DNA of 64,000 nucleotides from Angiostrongylus vasorum (GCA_018806985.1 JADANN010000369.1:124001-188000), one strand, 5' to 3'; shown: positions 1 through 12,147, counted from the stretch's first letter. Numbers and translations are program-made. The notes: generated by a model not told the origin, from the sequence alone.

Positions 1-512
1 TGACTGCGTATGATCTTTCTCTCAATTTCGTTGGCATCGTAAAACTAAAAGAAATTAAATCGCTTTGAAAATTCTGGCACTGCTGTTCCTCGGGGCACAA
101 TGAAAGAGATTTTAAGAACTTACATGCATTACAGCATTAAAATGAAACACTTGTGATTCTTCGGCCATAATTGTGAACTTCGTAATGGTTTTGTAGATAT
201 TGGGGTAACCAGCATCGTTCTAAACGGGTTACTCTTCATACCCATGTACGAGTCGGCTTATTTTTTCATAAAAGGATGGGGACAGCAATATAACATACGT
301 CAGTATATGCCGGAATAATCACATTGTCCAGTGTTTTGTCGAAATGCGAAGCCAAGTCGAGCACCGCATCCTTGTAAGCCACCCCCAGCCTCTACGCCGT
401 TCTTGTAATCGCGTCGTAGCTTTAAAATTTTCGATCGCCAACACGTTTTTTTCGAAGCGACATTGATGAAGCAATACAGCGCACAAACAAGCGGAGCGAC
501 GCCGACTTTCAT
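1..512 (-). CDS. small secreted protein, CWRSK family, copy 1 (3' partial, one frame break)
   Basis: Three exons read on the minus strand: 512-299, 219-124 and 44-1 (running off the window). Exon 1 starts at an ATG directly after a TTTGCAG acceptor, the pattern of a trans-spliced first exon. It encodes a hydrophobic signal peptide (MKVGVAPLVCALYC...), then KKTCWRSKILKLRRDYKNG. Exon 2 (NDAGYPNIYKTITKF...) follows a CCCGTTTAG acceptor and ends at GTAAGT; exon 3 follows TTTCTTTTAG. Exon 1 is 214 nt and is broken at a run of five C at 382-386. Dropping one base gives 213 nt and the continuation VAYKDAVLDLASHFDK, matching the copies at 6.6, 24.4 and 28.7 kb. The role is unknown; secretion is inferred from the leader. 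It could be a pseudogene or an intact gene with a base-call error. Confidence 0.6.
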
Positions 513-649
513 CTGCAAAGAATTTCGTTTACAATCGGTTTCTGTCGGAATAATGACGACGAAAAAAACAAACTGCACAACAGTCGGACAGATCCAGTCG
601 GCGGTGTGCTTCGGAAGAAAGAATTCAAGCACTTTTTTAAACTGCCCTC

Positions 650-1055
650 CCAACGATTTGCCGCCTGATCGAGGCTGAGAGGTGTTCCTGGGTGTCGGGC
701 TACGATCTACACAAGGGGCATTCATCTCCTCAGCACAGCCTTCCAAGCTAAGAAGGAGTTCGGCGATTGCATCAGCAAGCCCTTACTAAGAGTAAGCCAA
801 CACCAAGATCCACCACCGTGCTAGTATTAAACTAGTCGCATGCTGGGAAATGTCGTTCTGATCCACAAGTGCTGCGACCGCCTTTACTGGCAACGATCCG
901 GGGCAGGCTTTGGCTAGGCTCTCCTGGGTGCTCCAAGGAACACTCCAGGGAATTACAACGTCTAAACCAACAAATCTCCGAAGGATGGAAATTGTGCTGG
1001 AGCCCGCACAACCAGTGAAGACGGGCGATCAAAGTATGTAAATATCCAAGTAAGT
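650..1055 (-). repeat. dispersed retroposon family D, copy 1
   Basis: About 400 bp related, in reverse orientation, to the units at 5965, 8530, 26085 and 41672. Shared blocks include the CACCCAGGAACACCTC and GATCAGAGGGACATTTGCC regions. It is diverged from the other copies and carries no coding capacity I can support. Confidence 0.6.
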
Positions 1056-3799
1056 CTTTATATTTTGGAGCTAGAGTGGTGCATGTATAGATCACATTTT
1101 CAGTAGTTATCGAACACTCTTTGCCTTCGCATTACCTATTCCTTATCGAACATGTATTTGACAAGCACTGTTCATTTCCAAGTAGCAAAGCGCTCTGTAA
1201 AAACTTTCTTGAAGCTGCCCATGTTGCGCTTTTCTAATGACGGCATTTGCGCCTACTGCACTGCCTAATGAGTCAGCCTCATCAGATGGCACTGCCTTTG
1301 ATAAAGTTCTACCACCTGCTGCTCAAACCTTCTCTTCAGACCAGCTGCATACTTTGCCTTCAACTACTCTAACTAAACCCCTGCCCTCTCCTATAAGCTG
1401 CTCCGTCAGCTTTCACTTCCTTCAGTTCGTCGAGTTTCGTTCAGCCAGTGCTTTTGCCATTCGCACTCTTCGTCTTGTACCGTTATCACCGTCCTGTTAT
1501 CGTTGCTATTATTACCATAAACGGTCACAACCCAGTGACTAAGGCGTACGGCTCAGTAACTAATACGCTGAAGTCCGGCCTGAGGAGTGCGGAAGTCGAG
1601 CAGTCAATCAGAGACTATTATTCACAACTACGTAGTATTCTTATAACTGTGGACCTAATACGGCATTATCAGCTCTATGCAGTTGGACTCCACGAAGATT
1701 ATGACTCATTGGAAAACTCATAGAAAGCGTATGTTATGTGATCCGTGATCGTTTTGTTGGGAGGATATGGAGGTGTTTGGGTTACTAGAATGTAGTGAAC
1801 GTGACCATTCCAGGCTCTGAAGAAAGCGATATCTGCCGAAATGTCAGCTTTTTGTGAGTAAAAGAGTGTAACAATAACCTCTTTTATGAGAATGCCAAGT
1901 TTCTCAAATAGTATAGTCGTCGAACAGTCAGTGAAAGTTATCGCAAAGCCATAGCCACCATCATATGAGAAGCGCATCAAGTCTATTTTAACCAGCAAGT
2001 GTTATTCCATTTGCAATCGCTGTTATAAGTAGTCGTGGGCTTCATATGGAATAGGCGAGTGTTAAAAAAAGTGCCGGAATGCACTGGCCAGTTATTGCTC
2101 AAAAAATCATGGATTCATTTCTTTTCAGAGGAAATTTTGTATGCGAAATTGGGCACAAATCAGAAGCGATAGCTACGCGAAATTAAAGGTGGGGAAGAAA
2201 ACTACTGGTGTGATCTGTGTTGCGCCTGCTTCCCATGGATTGTAGATGGGATGCAGCTGCGTCGAAGCACAAACTTACCTAATCAACGCTCTGAATGAAA
2301 ACCGAAATGAGGAGCGTGTAGCATTGCAGGCGATACGCATCGAATCTTTTTAAACGTAGTTTTCGGACTTTTCCCGCCAAATGACCAGAAATATGGGCGA
2401 CATGGTCATTGGAAATGCCAAAAGTCACGAATCTGTGTGTATTTGAATTAGAACGGATCGTTATCATGCGATTACTACGAAAGAGAACAGCTTGAGCGGG
2501 CAGAACCTTCAACGTGTAGGTTCTTAGGGAAAGCACAGGAAAGGATCGGGAGCCGCCATAGAATAGCGCGGTCAAGCAACGGCTGGTTAAATACGAGATT
2601 TGACAAGAAGCACGGCAGAATATACAATCGCACTTAGTTCGGGCCTAGGTCGCACGACAGAATTTATAACAACGCTTAGTTCATGCCCACGTGCTCACAT
2701 CCACTCTTTTGTAACAAGTACGCCCGGCTTGGTCACATTTATTAAAAAAGCATCGAAAAAGTTGAACTAAAGGAAACAGTCTCGACAGCTATTTGCTGCC
2801 TTGAGCTCACATTTCTTGGTTAACTATTTAGGCGTACTGTTCTGAACCTTAATATATTCGTCCTACGATATTGTCTAATAACTTAATATCGTGCCGGTGG
2901 GCAGCATTTTCCCGATGAGAGACCTCAGAACACTGAAGAAACAACTGCTGACAATCTAGAGGACCTGCTAGATTGTTTTGCTTGTTAGATGGAATAGATT
3001 TCTCGATGGTAATATGACATATTTACGAAAAAGTCTATTTCTATCGACAAAACGTGACTGAGGTGTGATTCTATTTCCTTCTAAGATTAGCATGAGGATT
3101 ACGTTGTGAATATAGCCAAGATGTTCTCAGTAGAGTTTTCTGCTGCACTTTTTCCAGCGAGCAAAAATTCAGGTCATCTTTTTCGTGAGAAAGAGCTATT
3201 GAAACTGTTAGCTACAGTTCAGCTTTCGATGTATTTTTCAGATTGACTTAACCATGCCTGTTGGTCGCGAAAGAGTTGAGATCGTCTCGCAATCTTGAAC
3301 CAGTGCTATCACAATTTCTGTCGTGCGGCCTAGGCCTCAACTAAGCACGATTATGTATTCTGCTGTGCTTCGTCTCATGGCTCGTATTTAACGACCCGCT
3401 GTTCGACAGCTATACTGTGACGGCTTTCAATCCACTTCTTGTCTTTCAGCCGTGGTTTCTTCAAATCCTTTGCTTTATACGCTCTACGCACTCCTGGTGT
3501 TGTCCACTGTAGTTGCTGCATGTTAACGGTGCGTTATGTTTCGAGTGCAAAACAGCTGGAGGATTTCTGACATCGTCAGTGACCATGTTCTCATTTTCTA
3601 GAAAGTCCAATAACCGCTTTTAAAAAGGTTCGATATGTATCGAAAACAGTGCTAAGCGCTCTTAGGGTTGATGTTCATACGGAGAGTCAATTAAGTAAGT
3701 TTGAGCTTTGGCGTGTTTGAATCCCTCCCGTCCAGAACCCATGCGAAGTGGGCACCTCACAGATCACATCTCATTATTAATTTTTTTCACTTTTAACTT
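1056..3799. other. no gene recognised
   Basis: Short open frames occur on both strands but none shows a signal peptide, splice context or similarity to other parts of the window. I see no repeat family member here apart from the edges. Confidence 0.4.
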
Positions 3800-4040
3800 A
3801 AGGTGCATGTAGCGCAGTGGCTGGAGGTCCCCTGTGATATACCAGTTGTTGTTTCGATCGCACGTCTGAGGTTGGCCAAACCCTTCTAGCCCTTTAGTAT
3901 TGGAAAAATTGGTAACAGACCCGTCTGGGAGGGTGGCAGCACCAACTCGATGTATAATTACTCTACCGCTCGTCATTGTAAAGTCCAGATGTTCTCTCAA
4001 TCACCTTTAACGACACTTGGTGAAATCTAGCTATCAATTC
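3800..4040 (+). repeat. SINE-A (tRNA-like), old diverged copy
   Basis: Starts with TGTAGCGCAGTGGCTGGAGG, an A-box-like segment, followed by GTTTCGATCGC in the B-box position. Downstream it keeps the family landmarks GGTAACAGACCCGTCTGGGAGG and CATTGTAAAGTCCAGATG. Heavily mutated compared with the copies at 40965 and 61075. Confidence 0.6.
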
Positions 4041-5149
4041 TTTAGTGGTGCTGCCGCATCTGATTGGCGCCTAATTTTCCATACTGAATTTGGTCTGAAA
4101 TGAAATTGAATGATGTTCATTAAGTAACTAGTAACTGCTCAGTGAATTTCGGCACTTTTCGATTGGTTCATTCAATACAATGAACCTCAAAAATGTTCGG
4201 AAATAGAGTTTTAGTAGAAGTGGAATGGAAGTGAACTTTTATTTGGTGAGTTTTAGGCACCGTCGTCTTTAAACACATCGAATACTCCGAGACGTTCGTA
4301 ATCGCACGTGTAATAGTCTAATCACAACGAAAATTTACATAATCTGCACCAACAGTAGAGATGGTGATTGCATGAGTTCGGTGAGGGTGTACTTGCAAAG
4401 CATGTGTGGGCAAAAATGTTGGCGAAACAGCTGGACGACTCTGCGTTCCTATAAAACTGCACTTAGTTGGGAAGCTTAAAGTCAAGTAAACACCACTAAG
4501 CACACATCTGCCACTAGAGCATAACGGAGAAAATTCTGAAGTAAAGTCACTGTTGTCGCACATGAATCTGAAACATGTACTCTTGAAGCATTTTGGATGA
4601 ATTCCAAAAATCCTATCCTTGACGGCTAGGCGGAGTGCCTAGGGACCGCTCGGAACGTAGGGTCCATACCACAGGCTGATTGTTTACTCTGAGCCAAACC
4701 ACATTCCTCACCGTGTAACACTCTGTGCAGCTGGCACCCACCAATAATTAGAAGACTTACAAAGAACAAAACAATTCGTGTAGCCTTTCCAAAACAAGAA
4801 GAATTTGTGCATTAAGTTTTTTCTGCCGAGATTGTGAAAGTGTTGAACCCAGTTGATAGCATGATAATTTGACGTTTCTGGGCATTGAAACAGTCGAAGC
4901 AGCCAAAAATCTCAGTCTATGTTGAGTTTTTAATCTGCATGGAAAGAAAACGCCAAAAGAAATGTGTCTTTGGGCACAGGAAGATCAAGCTTAAAGAATA
5001 GCATAGTTTGTATTATGCATGCAAAGAGTTATAGATTTTAACCATTTTTCCTTCCAACCAGTGGAGTTTAGTGGAAGTTGAGATGTGTTTGCATAAGGTT
5101 AAAAGCGCCTATTAGTTTCATAGGAGTATATTGCATATGTGTGCAGAAA
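4041..5149. other. no gene recognised
   Basis: No convincing exon, repeat or RNA gene seen. AT-rich single-copy-looking sequence. Confidence 0.35.
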
Positions 5150-5325
5150 AAACTGGCTGAGAAAAAAGGCAGAACGAAGGACTCAGTGGTGCCGTGCGTA
5201 ACACGTGAGCCCCCGGAAAGGGTAATAGAAGTTCGGTCTGCCCTGTGGTCTGAGGTTTGCTAAAATCTCAGCACGGTCGTGGTTATATCGTGTACAGTGA
5301 ACTTGGGATATCCATTATGAGTGAA
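5150..5325 (+). repeat. foldback family C, partial copy
   Basis: Contains GGCTGAGAAAAAAGGCAG, GTGGTGCCGTGCGTAACACG and AGTTCGGTCTGCCC (B-box-like), then TGCTAAAATCTCAGCACGGTC. These align with the family C units at 19490, 40060, 42215, 42480 and 58858. Confidence 0.5.
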
Positions 5326-5374
5326 CCCCAGAAGTCTGCCATGAATGCGACTAGCTTGCACCACCAAGGCAAGC

Positions 5375-5870
5375 AATTTTTTAAAAAGTTATCGTCAGCG
5401 AGAATCTTTAATGAAAATGACAGAACTTGAAATAAATCTCATCTACCACGATCTATGTTATATTCTATCGCGAATAGGAGGAATAGGAGGTGTTTCCGGA
5501 AGTTTTAAAGTGTGTAATAGGGCGAAAACATTGGGAATCCTGAGAACTTGCCTCGGTTATGGAGTATTGCCATTTCTTTTTTGTGAAGTCGTTATCGTTA
5601 TCATATAAACAGTCAGCTCTCGGCAACAAGTGGTAGCATTCCTTTAGCATCGCCATCCAGAAGGACACAGAGGTGCCACCGGATTAACCATCAAGGTAAG
5701 AAAAAACTATCGTCGGATGACTGAACAGAAACAAACGATGGGGAAGCGCCTGCGAAGGTATAGGTGACCTTGTTAAAGACCCACCCACGAAGGTTGTTGA
5801 CATGTTCATCAACCGTGTGAACGATTTTTCTTCGAGGCTAGTGCTTTGCTTCAAACGATGTTCATAGTGA
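5375..5870 (+). pseudogene. relic of a second secreted-type gene (family S2), copy 1
   Basis: Three blocks align with 23600-24110. One is a frame reading LIYHDLCYILSRIGG (versus LIYADLCYIVLRIG). Another is a block reading EVLKCVIGRK then a stop (versus EFKKCVIGLEQC). A third, near 5765-5872, is a well-formed C-terminal frame, GDLVKDPPTKVVDMFINRVN, ending CFKRCS. The acceptor TTTCCAG of the other copy is TTTCCGG here and a TCCTCAG is TCCTGAG, creating a stop. The Cys spacing resembles small secreted nematode domains such as T20D4.11-like/DUF19, but this is a weak guess. Probably a decayed duplicate. Confidence 0.4.
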
Positions 5871-5964
5871 TTGCGAGTCTAAATTAAAATCGTTTTTAAA
5901 AATGCCACTGATTGTGTTTTATATCTTCGGCAACATTTCAGTGTGGATGTGTTCTTAGCTCCCT

Positions 5965-6346
5965 TAATTACTTGATACTTGAACGACCCGTCCTCACTGG
6001 TTGTGCGGGCCCCAGCATAATCTCCACTTTTCGGACATTTGCTGGCTAAGGCACTGTGGTTTCCTGGAATCCCAAGGTTAGCCTGGCCAAAGCCCGCCCA
6101 AGGTCTTCACCACCACGGGCAGTCGCAGCCCTTCTGGATCAGAGGGAGATTCGTCACCATGCGACTTTGATACCGGGACGGTGGCGGATCCTGGTATTGA
6201 TTTACTTTTAGCTAGGCTTCCTGATGGAAACGCTGGACGCCTCAGCTAGGGAGACCTTGCCAGCGGGTTGAATCCCAACGCTGAACACCGCAGCCCGACA
6301 TCCGGGAATACCTCCCAGCCATGATGAGGTGGTAAGCTGTTGGGAC
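5965..6346 (+). repeat. dispersed retroposon family D, copy 2
   Basis: Runs from TTACTTGATACTTGAACG to GTAAGCTGTTGGGACG. It is flanked by imperfect 13-bp repeats CTTAGCTCCCTTA (about 5956) and CTTAACTCCCTAG (about 6347), consistent with a target-site duplication. It lies immediately upstream of the secreted-protein gene at 6568. Confidence 0.65.
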
Positions 6347-6560
6347 GCTTAACTCCCTAGCGCTTTGAATTTCACATCTGCCAAGTCACGAAAACAAAAA
6401 CGCTTGAATGCTTGTATTCTCATCAATAAGTGCCCTACTACTCGCTGGACACATTTCTTTCTTACGAAGCATAGTCATCTACTGAAACTGTCCGGTTATG
6501 CTTGCTCATCGTTCTTATGTAGCCTTTATTCTGAGAAGAAAAGCGCTTGTAAGTGAGAAC

Positions 6561-6567
6561 TTTGCAG
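6561..6567 (+). promoter_or_regulatory. probable trans-splice acceptor TTTGCAG before ATG
   Basis: TTTGCAG directly abuts the ATG at 6568. The same arrangement is present in copy 1 on the minus strand, where it abuts the ATG at 512. In nematodes such sites commonly receive a spliced leader; that use is inferred, not shown. Confidence 0.5.
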
Positions 6568-7780
6568 ATGAAAATCACTGTCGTCCTGCTCGTTTGTATG
6601 CTGTATTGTTCCATCTGTGTCTGTTCCGAAGAACTGTGTTTTCGATCAAGAATTTTAATGACATTTCACGACTACGCCAACGGTCGACAAATCGGAGAGG
6701 CTTACAAAGAAGTGATGCGCGACATTACTTCGCATTTCGACTTCGGAGTGGATCAGAGAGATATTTCGACATATGTACGTTACGTTATTGTTTGTGGAAA
6801 AGCAGGTTTCGAAAAAGCTACCTTAAATGAGACACATCGCTTAAAAATTTTTTTCTTCGCGATTTTTTCTGTTGGTGCCTGTCGAAATCCGCTAAAAATG
6901 TTGCCAAACGATAACAAATTCGGATTCGATTCTTTTCCGTAGAAAACGTCCAGGTGAAAACAGTGAAAGTTCGTCGGAAAAAGGACCCACACTTACTCGT
7001 TGGCATGAATAGCAATCCGTTTAGAACACCGATTCTTCCATAGTCTACAAAGCCCAAGTGACGTTCGCTATCGCAGCCGAGAAAGAAAAAAGATGCTTTA
7101 CGGTCATGGACGAATTAAGGTGAGTTCATGAATTCGTACAGCGGTGCAAGCATAGTATGCGTGGAGCGCAGTGGTCGGAGGCGCCCTGCAATACACATAG
7201 GATCAATACCATGCCGCTGGCTTAGCAAGCCTTCCATCCATTCGGGGTCGGCGATTTGGTACCAGACTTGTCTGGGAGTACAGCACCTCTGGCTCTGTAC
7301 ATCGGTGGGCCACCTGAGTCATACCAAAGGCCAGATATGCATTCAATCACCTACAAGCGATGCTTAATGAAGTCGAATGCATGGCGCATCCCTCCAGTCT
7401 TGATCAACGCCGGGAGCTTTTTTTACTACTTTTAACTTAAATTTGTCTCTGTTGTGTACAAGAAGAACAATTTTGCAAGTTCCGGAACGAATTTGTTTTT
7501 TAGTTCCCTCGATAAGAGCGGCTATGTGAGGAAAAACGTACGTGTTTCGGTAAAAATTTGATAACAACGGAATATCTCACTGCTTTCCATTGGTGAGAAC
7601 TACAGCGGTATTTTTTCCGAACAACTGTCTCAGAAGTGCCTATCTGGACTCGTTCATTTTGGCAACTAAAATGTAATCATTAGTGTGACAATAAATCGTT
7701 TAATTCCCTATTTCGACTTTTCACTTTTCAAGTTGCTGAGAAAAATCACCGTCGACATTAAGAAATATGGGCACAAATAG
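6568..7780 (+). CDS. small secreted protein, CWRSK family, copy 2 (four exons)
   Basis: Exons 6568-6774, 7025-7119, 7504-7537 and 7733-7780 join to 384 nt, that is 127 residues plus TAG, with every junction in phase. The donors are GTACGT, GTGAGT and GTACGT; the acceptors are CCGTTTAG, TTTTTTAG and TTTTCAAG. Residues 1-20 or so form a signal peptide (MKITVVLLVCMLYCSICVCS). Exon 1 then gives EELCFRSRILMTFHDYANG and GEAYKEVMRDITSHFDF; exon 2 gives IVYKAQVTFAIAAEKEKRC. The protein ends KKYGHK. No family is recognised; the mature part is small, charged and has few cysteines. It is the only copy in the window I can read from start to stop without repair. Intron 2 contains a SINE-A insertion. Exon 3 is very short and is the least certain part. 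Confidence 0.6.
7150..7432 (+). repeat. SINE-A (tRNA-like), in intron 2 of the secreted-protein gene
   Basis: Begins GTGGAGCGCAGTGGTCGGAG (A-box region) and carries the family body: GGCGCCCTGCAATACACA, GGTACCAGACTTGTCTGGGA, CCAGATATGCATTCAATCAC and GTCGAATGCATGGCGCATCC. The tail is T-rich. It sits in an intron, so the gene need not be broken by it. Confidence 0.8.
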
Positions 7781-8039
7781 AAGATTTGAATCGGTTCTGG
7801 TTCGGGGTTCGCAATAAGCGCTGTTTTGGTAATCAGGTGCTCGTATGCATGCGCTTCTGCTCGAATCGTTATGGATAACATGCTAGTTACTCACAGCGGA
7901 GCAGACGAGGAAATGAAGTCGAAGACGTGATCCTAGTTGTGTCGTTCTGACGACAGTTCAATTCTGCCATGCCAAAAGCAGGATCTCTTAGGCAACGCGA
8001 TTAATACACTGAAGATTGGGTTACATGATGTGGTGTCAC

Positions 8040-8180
8040 GCCTGTTCGATGGCTTACGGAAGTTCTTGCCGCATTTTTTTAAATTCTATCGATAGCTTGT
8101 CAAACATAGACCGAATACCAATGGTGGCCTATAAAAAACTATTCTCTATGCTTAATAATTAACCAAAAACAAACCCCGTC
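8040..8180 (+). repeat. segment similar to 56180-56300
   Basis: TGCCGCATTTTTTTAAATTCTATCGATAGC and TATTCTCTATGCTTAATA blocks align in the same orientation with 56190-56280. On the minus strand the 56.2 kb copy reads MFEELWIECKKCGKTS, so this may be a decayed exon of a Cys-containing gene. Function unknown. Confidence 0.3.
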
Positions 8181-8529
8181 GGATGAGATCATTCGTGGCA
8201 AGAGGGCACTGTTGTTGAAGAGTGCATGCAGCACAGGCAGTGTGGTCAGTGAAGAGGCACAGAAATATCATTTTATGAGCACTTGTATTCGACACTTTGG
8301 CAGAGCGTTTCCCTGTGCAAAGATGGTGACAAGGTCAATGAGGAGACTTCATCAGAGTGAACGGTGTTTACCGAGCATCCATTCATCGCCCCTAATTCAG
8401 CTCTTTTTGTATCTCAAAGCATTTATCAAGCGTTATCACCTATCAATCTTATCGAGTCATCTTATATCACATTTATTTTATTGCCTCCAACTCCCCGGTT
8501 TACACCATTTATGCTTCCCATATATACTT

Positions 8530-8906
8530 ACTTGGGTATTTGCATGGCCCGCCTTCACGGATTGTGCGGGCCTCTGCATATTCTCCATTTTTCGGAGTTT
8601 CCCTGATTTAGCCATTGTGCTTCCCTGTAGTCCAGAGATCAGCCTGGCCAAAGTCTACCCCAAGTCGTCGCCACCATACGGCAGTCGCCACTGTTGTGGA
8701 TCAGAGGGAGATTTGCCATCATGCGACTTTGACTAGAGCACGGTGGTGGTTGCTTATATTGGTTTACTCTTAGCTGGCTTCCTAGTGGAAACGCCGGACT
8801 CCTTCTCTGCTTTTGAGACTCTGCCAGAAGGTGAATCACCCGTCTCTACATCGCAGCCCGACACATAGGAACACCTTCCAGCTACGATGAGACCGTGAAG
8901 CGTTGG
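8530..8906 (+). repeat. dispersed retroposon family D, copy 3
   Basis: Shares CGGATTGTGCGGGCC, CAGCCTGGCCAAAG, TGGATCAGAGGGAGATTTGC and the terminal CAGCTACGATGAGACCG with the other D copies. It ends a few bases before the TA repeat that borders the RTE at 8968. Confidence 0.7.
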
Positions 8907-8912
8907 TAGGTG

Positions 8913-8914
<2 letters not shown>

Positions 8915-8950
<36 letters not shown>

Positions 8951-8967
8951 TATATATATATATATAT
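8915..8967. repeat. (TA)n microsatellite at 3' end of RTE copy A
   Basis: About 53 bp of TA with one AGTA interruption. It directly joins the 3' terminus of the minus-strand RTE. A second TA tract joins its 5' terminus at 12087. Confidence 0.95.
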
Positions 8968-11900
8968 CACCTGTAGTCCCATTGATTGTCGAGTGACTCG
9001 AGCGGTCGCCAGCAAATCTTCCATTTCTCCCTGTCGCGTGCAAGAGCAGCCCAGTGGGTTCTGCTCGCTCTAGGGACTCGTCGAGCATCATATCTTTCTT
9101 CTAGGCTTTTCGTGAAGAACTCTGGCCATCAAGTCGGCGGTCTTTCTGCAGTGCGTCTAACATTCCGCGGAAGCCAGTCACTAACGGCTCTTGTCCATCG
9201 GTTCTCATTCATACGCATTACGTGTACCGCTCAGCTTACCTTCGACGGTTTGGCGTACAGAACGGCATCCTTGATTTCTGATCGTTGACGCAGTTCGGAG
9301 CAACGGATCCTCTCCCTAACTTGCGTGACACGGGATACTCCTAGCATTGTCCTTTCGACTGCCCATCTAATAACACTGAGTGATTTTTTCATCCTGTTTA
9401 CGCAGCGACCAGGTTTCTGACGCATAGGATAACGCAGGAAGTACCGTTGAGTCGAAAAGGTGGGCACGGAGTCGGGTGTTCTTTGTTGTCCCACTACATC
9501 CTTGATGCTCTTGAAAACTCCCCAAGGCTCGTTTCCTTCTGCTCAGTTCTGGAGCTAAGTCATTCATCATGTTGATTTTCCGACCTAAATAGACATAAAT
9601 GGAGCATTCGGACAGACTCGTTCCGTTGAGCGTGAATGGGGCATACGAAACCAGTCCGCTGCTCATGAACATTGTTTTTGTGAGATTTAGTCGAAGACCA
9701 ATCTTTCCACAAGCTTTATCAAAGGCGGCAAGCATACGTTCCGCTTGGCTAATGTTTAATGTTTGGTGTTATAAGGACGATGTCACAAGCAAAGCGAAGA
9801 TGGTGTAACTGCCGACCATCGATTTTCACTCGCATATTATCCCATTCCAATGTTCGCATGACGTTTCTAGAAGGTGGCGGTAAATAATTTTGGCGAGATG
9901 GTGTCGCCTTGCCTAACCCCTCTTTTGACGTCGATGTTAATATCGTTGTAGAATGGTGATATCTTGGTTGTGAAATTTTTGTACAGCTCACGTAGAATCT
10001 TTATGTGCTGAGTATGGACTCCTTGACTATCAAGGGCTTCCATGGCTGCTTCTATCTCAGTTGAGTCAAAGGCCATCTTTTGAAATCGATGAAAGTGAGA
10101 CAGAGCGGTCTTTCGTACTCTCGCAATACGTCAATGGGTCTTATTATCGTGTGGATGTGATCCATCGCACTAAATTCTTTTTCGAAACCCTGCTTTCTCA
10201 CATGGCTGTCCTTCGTCCAGTGTTCTGTGAATCCTCTTTAGGATGATTCGAGTAAAAAGTTTGTAGACTGCAGACATCAAGCAGATTGGGCGATAATTGC
10301 CGATATCGTGTAGGTCACGCTTCTTGAACAATAACACGGTCCTGCTGGTCTTCCACTGAGTAGGACCTTGCATTCAGACAGGTAACATATGAATAGCCGA
10401 GCCAATGTCTTTACGAGGTTTGGCGGAGGATTAATCAGGTGTTCAGTTCTGTTTTTTTCTCTTTAAGATCTTCTTTTGATCGCCTGCCCTGCACTGTTCT
10501 CCAAGTTCGGACGTTAGTTCGCGGTTGCCTGCAGCTCGTGCGATTCCATGCTGGCGTATCAGCTCGAGTGTTTCTGGCAACAGACGTCTCTTGGTGACTT
10601 TCGAACTCTCAGCTTTCATAGCGACAACGTGAAGATGTTGAATGGGCCGGTCATATTCCTTGTCGATTTTATCGACAACGCCATCTTCACAGCAGCCGAC
10701 TAATGGATTGAATAAGTCCCAGTTCACGGTGGTTCTGGGACTTTGGTTTTTAAATTTAACGGCTTTTTTCTTCTTTTCTGCAAAAAATGGAATCTTGCGC
10801 GAATGAAGCGGTGGTCTGATCCCGTGTATAATTTTTGGGACAACAGCGACATCGGTTAGGCAAAACCTTCGGTTCACTGTCATGTGGTCTATTTCGTTAT
10901 GGTACTTTCCACTGGGACACTCCCACGTCCATCGTTGAGGGTGGAGGTTCTGGGATTGCGAGTTAGCATGGGTGGCCTTGGTCGTCATGATAAACTCAGA
11001 GAGCCGCTCACCCTGTTCATTCCATTCTAATTCAAATGTAACGTTCTTCAGACTTTCTTCATGGTCCAATCTTCGCTTTAAAATCTCCAGTGATGACCTT
11101 AAGGAATGTATGGTTTTCTCTGTAGAACTTCGCCAAGTCCATATAGAACGCTCGGAGTTCTTCTTCGTCATAGTTTGATGTCGGCGCGTAAACGACGAGG
11201 ATTGTCAAGGGCGGTATTGATCTACATCTTTTTAATCGTAAGCGTATGATTCGGGTTGTTAGTTGTTCGAATGAATCAATGTTCATGGGCAAACACGTGT
11301 TGACGAGAACGCCGACGCCTCCAACTCCTCTACTGGAGCCTGTTCCGAGTAACAGTTCTTCTCCGGTGTCACAAACGGTGTTGAATGGGTGGCGTCGTCT
11401 CGTCTAGGCCAGACCGATGACGTCGTACCTTGTCCTTCTTGATTGCATGAACAAGTCTTCTATCGAGGACTCTGAAGCAAGTGAACGTGCATTGTAGGTA
11501 CAGATCGTCACCTTAGTTTTTCGTGATCCAGGCAGCTTCTATTGCCCCTGAGATTTTAGCAGCCTCTCCGGAGCAGAGTCGTCCTACCCAACGCTGCCAA
11601 GTTGTAGGCTCTTTAGTGGTCAGGGGAATGAGGCCCGTTTCTTTTAGTGTGTCTAGCATTTTGATACCCGCGCATAGCTTGATGGGCTATAAACCTGGGG
11701 CTGGGTATACTCACGGGTAGCTTACCAGGCTCTCCCTGAAGTGGATATCGAGCTTATTTGTTGCAGGCGACTCCTAACCGCCTCCCATATATTTCCCTTC
11801 GACTTGATTGCAAGCTTTTTGGCCGAATTGACTCGTTGAATACAATCTGCACAAGTTAGAACGTACGCACACACTCGTGCATGAATACGCGTTGTAAATG

Positions 11901-12085
11901 CAGAAAGTATGTGCCAAATCGGCGCAGCAGAAACAAGGAGTCCATCCCCTGGATCCACCTGCGTCTTAGGGAAACATGTGGCCGGTTTTGTTCCGCGATT
12001 GACGCCTTATCGGCCACCTAGGGACGCGCCACGTTGCCTCGCGACTAACCGGTTCGAGGTCCCCTCATATGAGGAACCTCCGTGG

Positions 12086-12086
<1 letters not shown>
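8968..12086 (-). mobile_element. RTE-clade LINE, near full-length, copy A (defective)
   Basis: Non-LTR retrotransposon on the minus strand, about 3.1 kb. An endonuclease domain lies at about 11060-11500 ([32 protein letters not shown]). The reverse transcriptase lies at about 9750-10380 (NYRPICLMSAVYKLFTRI, RGVRQGDTISPKLF). A C-terminal region near 9250-9600 includes SYASETWSLRKQDE. The catalytic motif FADD reads FACD here, so one catalytic Asp is lost, and the frame is broken many times. The 5' end (CCACGGAGGTTCC in element orientation) matches the start of copy B, so it is essentially complete. Both ends abut TA repeats, suggesting insertion into a TA microsatellite. Confidence 0.85.

Positions 12087-12146
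<60 letters not shown>
12087..12146. repeat. (TA)n microsatellite at 5' end of RTE copy A
   Basis: Uninterrupted TA tract of about 60 bp starting immediately beyond the RTE 5' end. Confidence 0.95.

Positions 12147-12147
<1 letters not shown>

Noticed and set aside
1237..1723. Two overlapping plus-strand frames
   Set aside because: No leader, motif, splice context or similarity; Ser/Pro/Leu composition looks like chance.
7150..7215. tRNA genes at the SINE-A and SINE-B heads
   Set aside because: A- and B-box-like segments are present, but I see no acceptor stem pairing and the units recur with 200-300 bp bodies and target duplications, so they are SINEs.
8836..9091. Frames with Ile-Tyr repeats at 8836-9091 and 12082-12312
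   Set aside because: Produced by the TA microsatellites next to the RTE.
11059..11292. Independent gene for the endonuclease-like frame
   Set aside because: It is the endonuclease domain of RTE copy A, as shown by the flanking element sequence shared with copies B and C.
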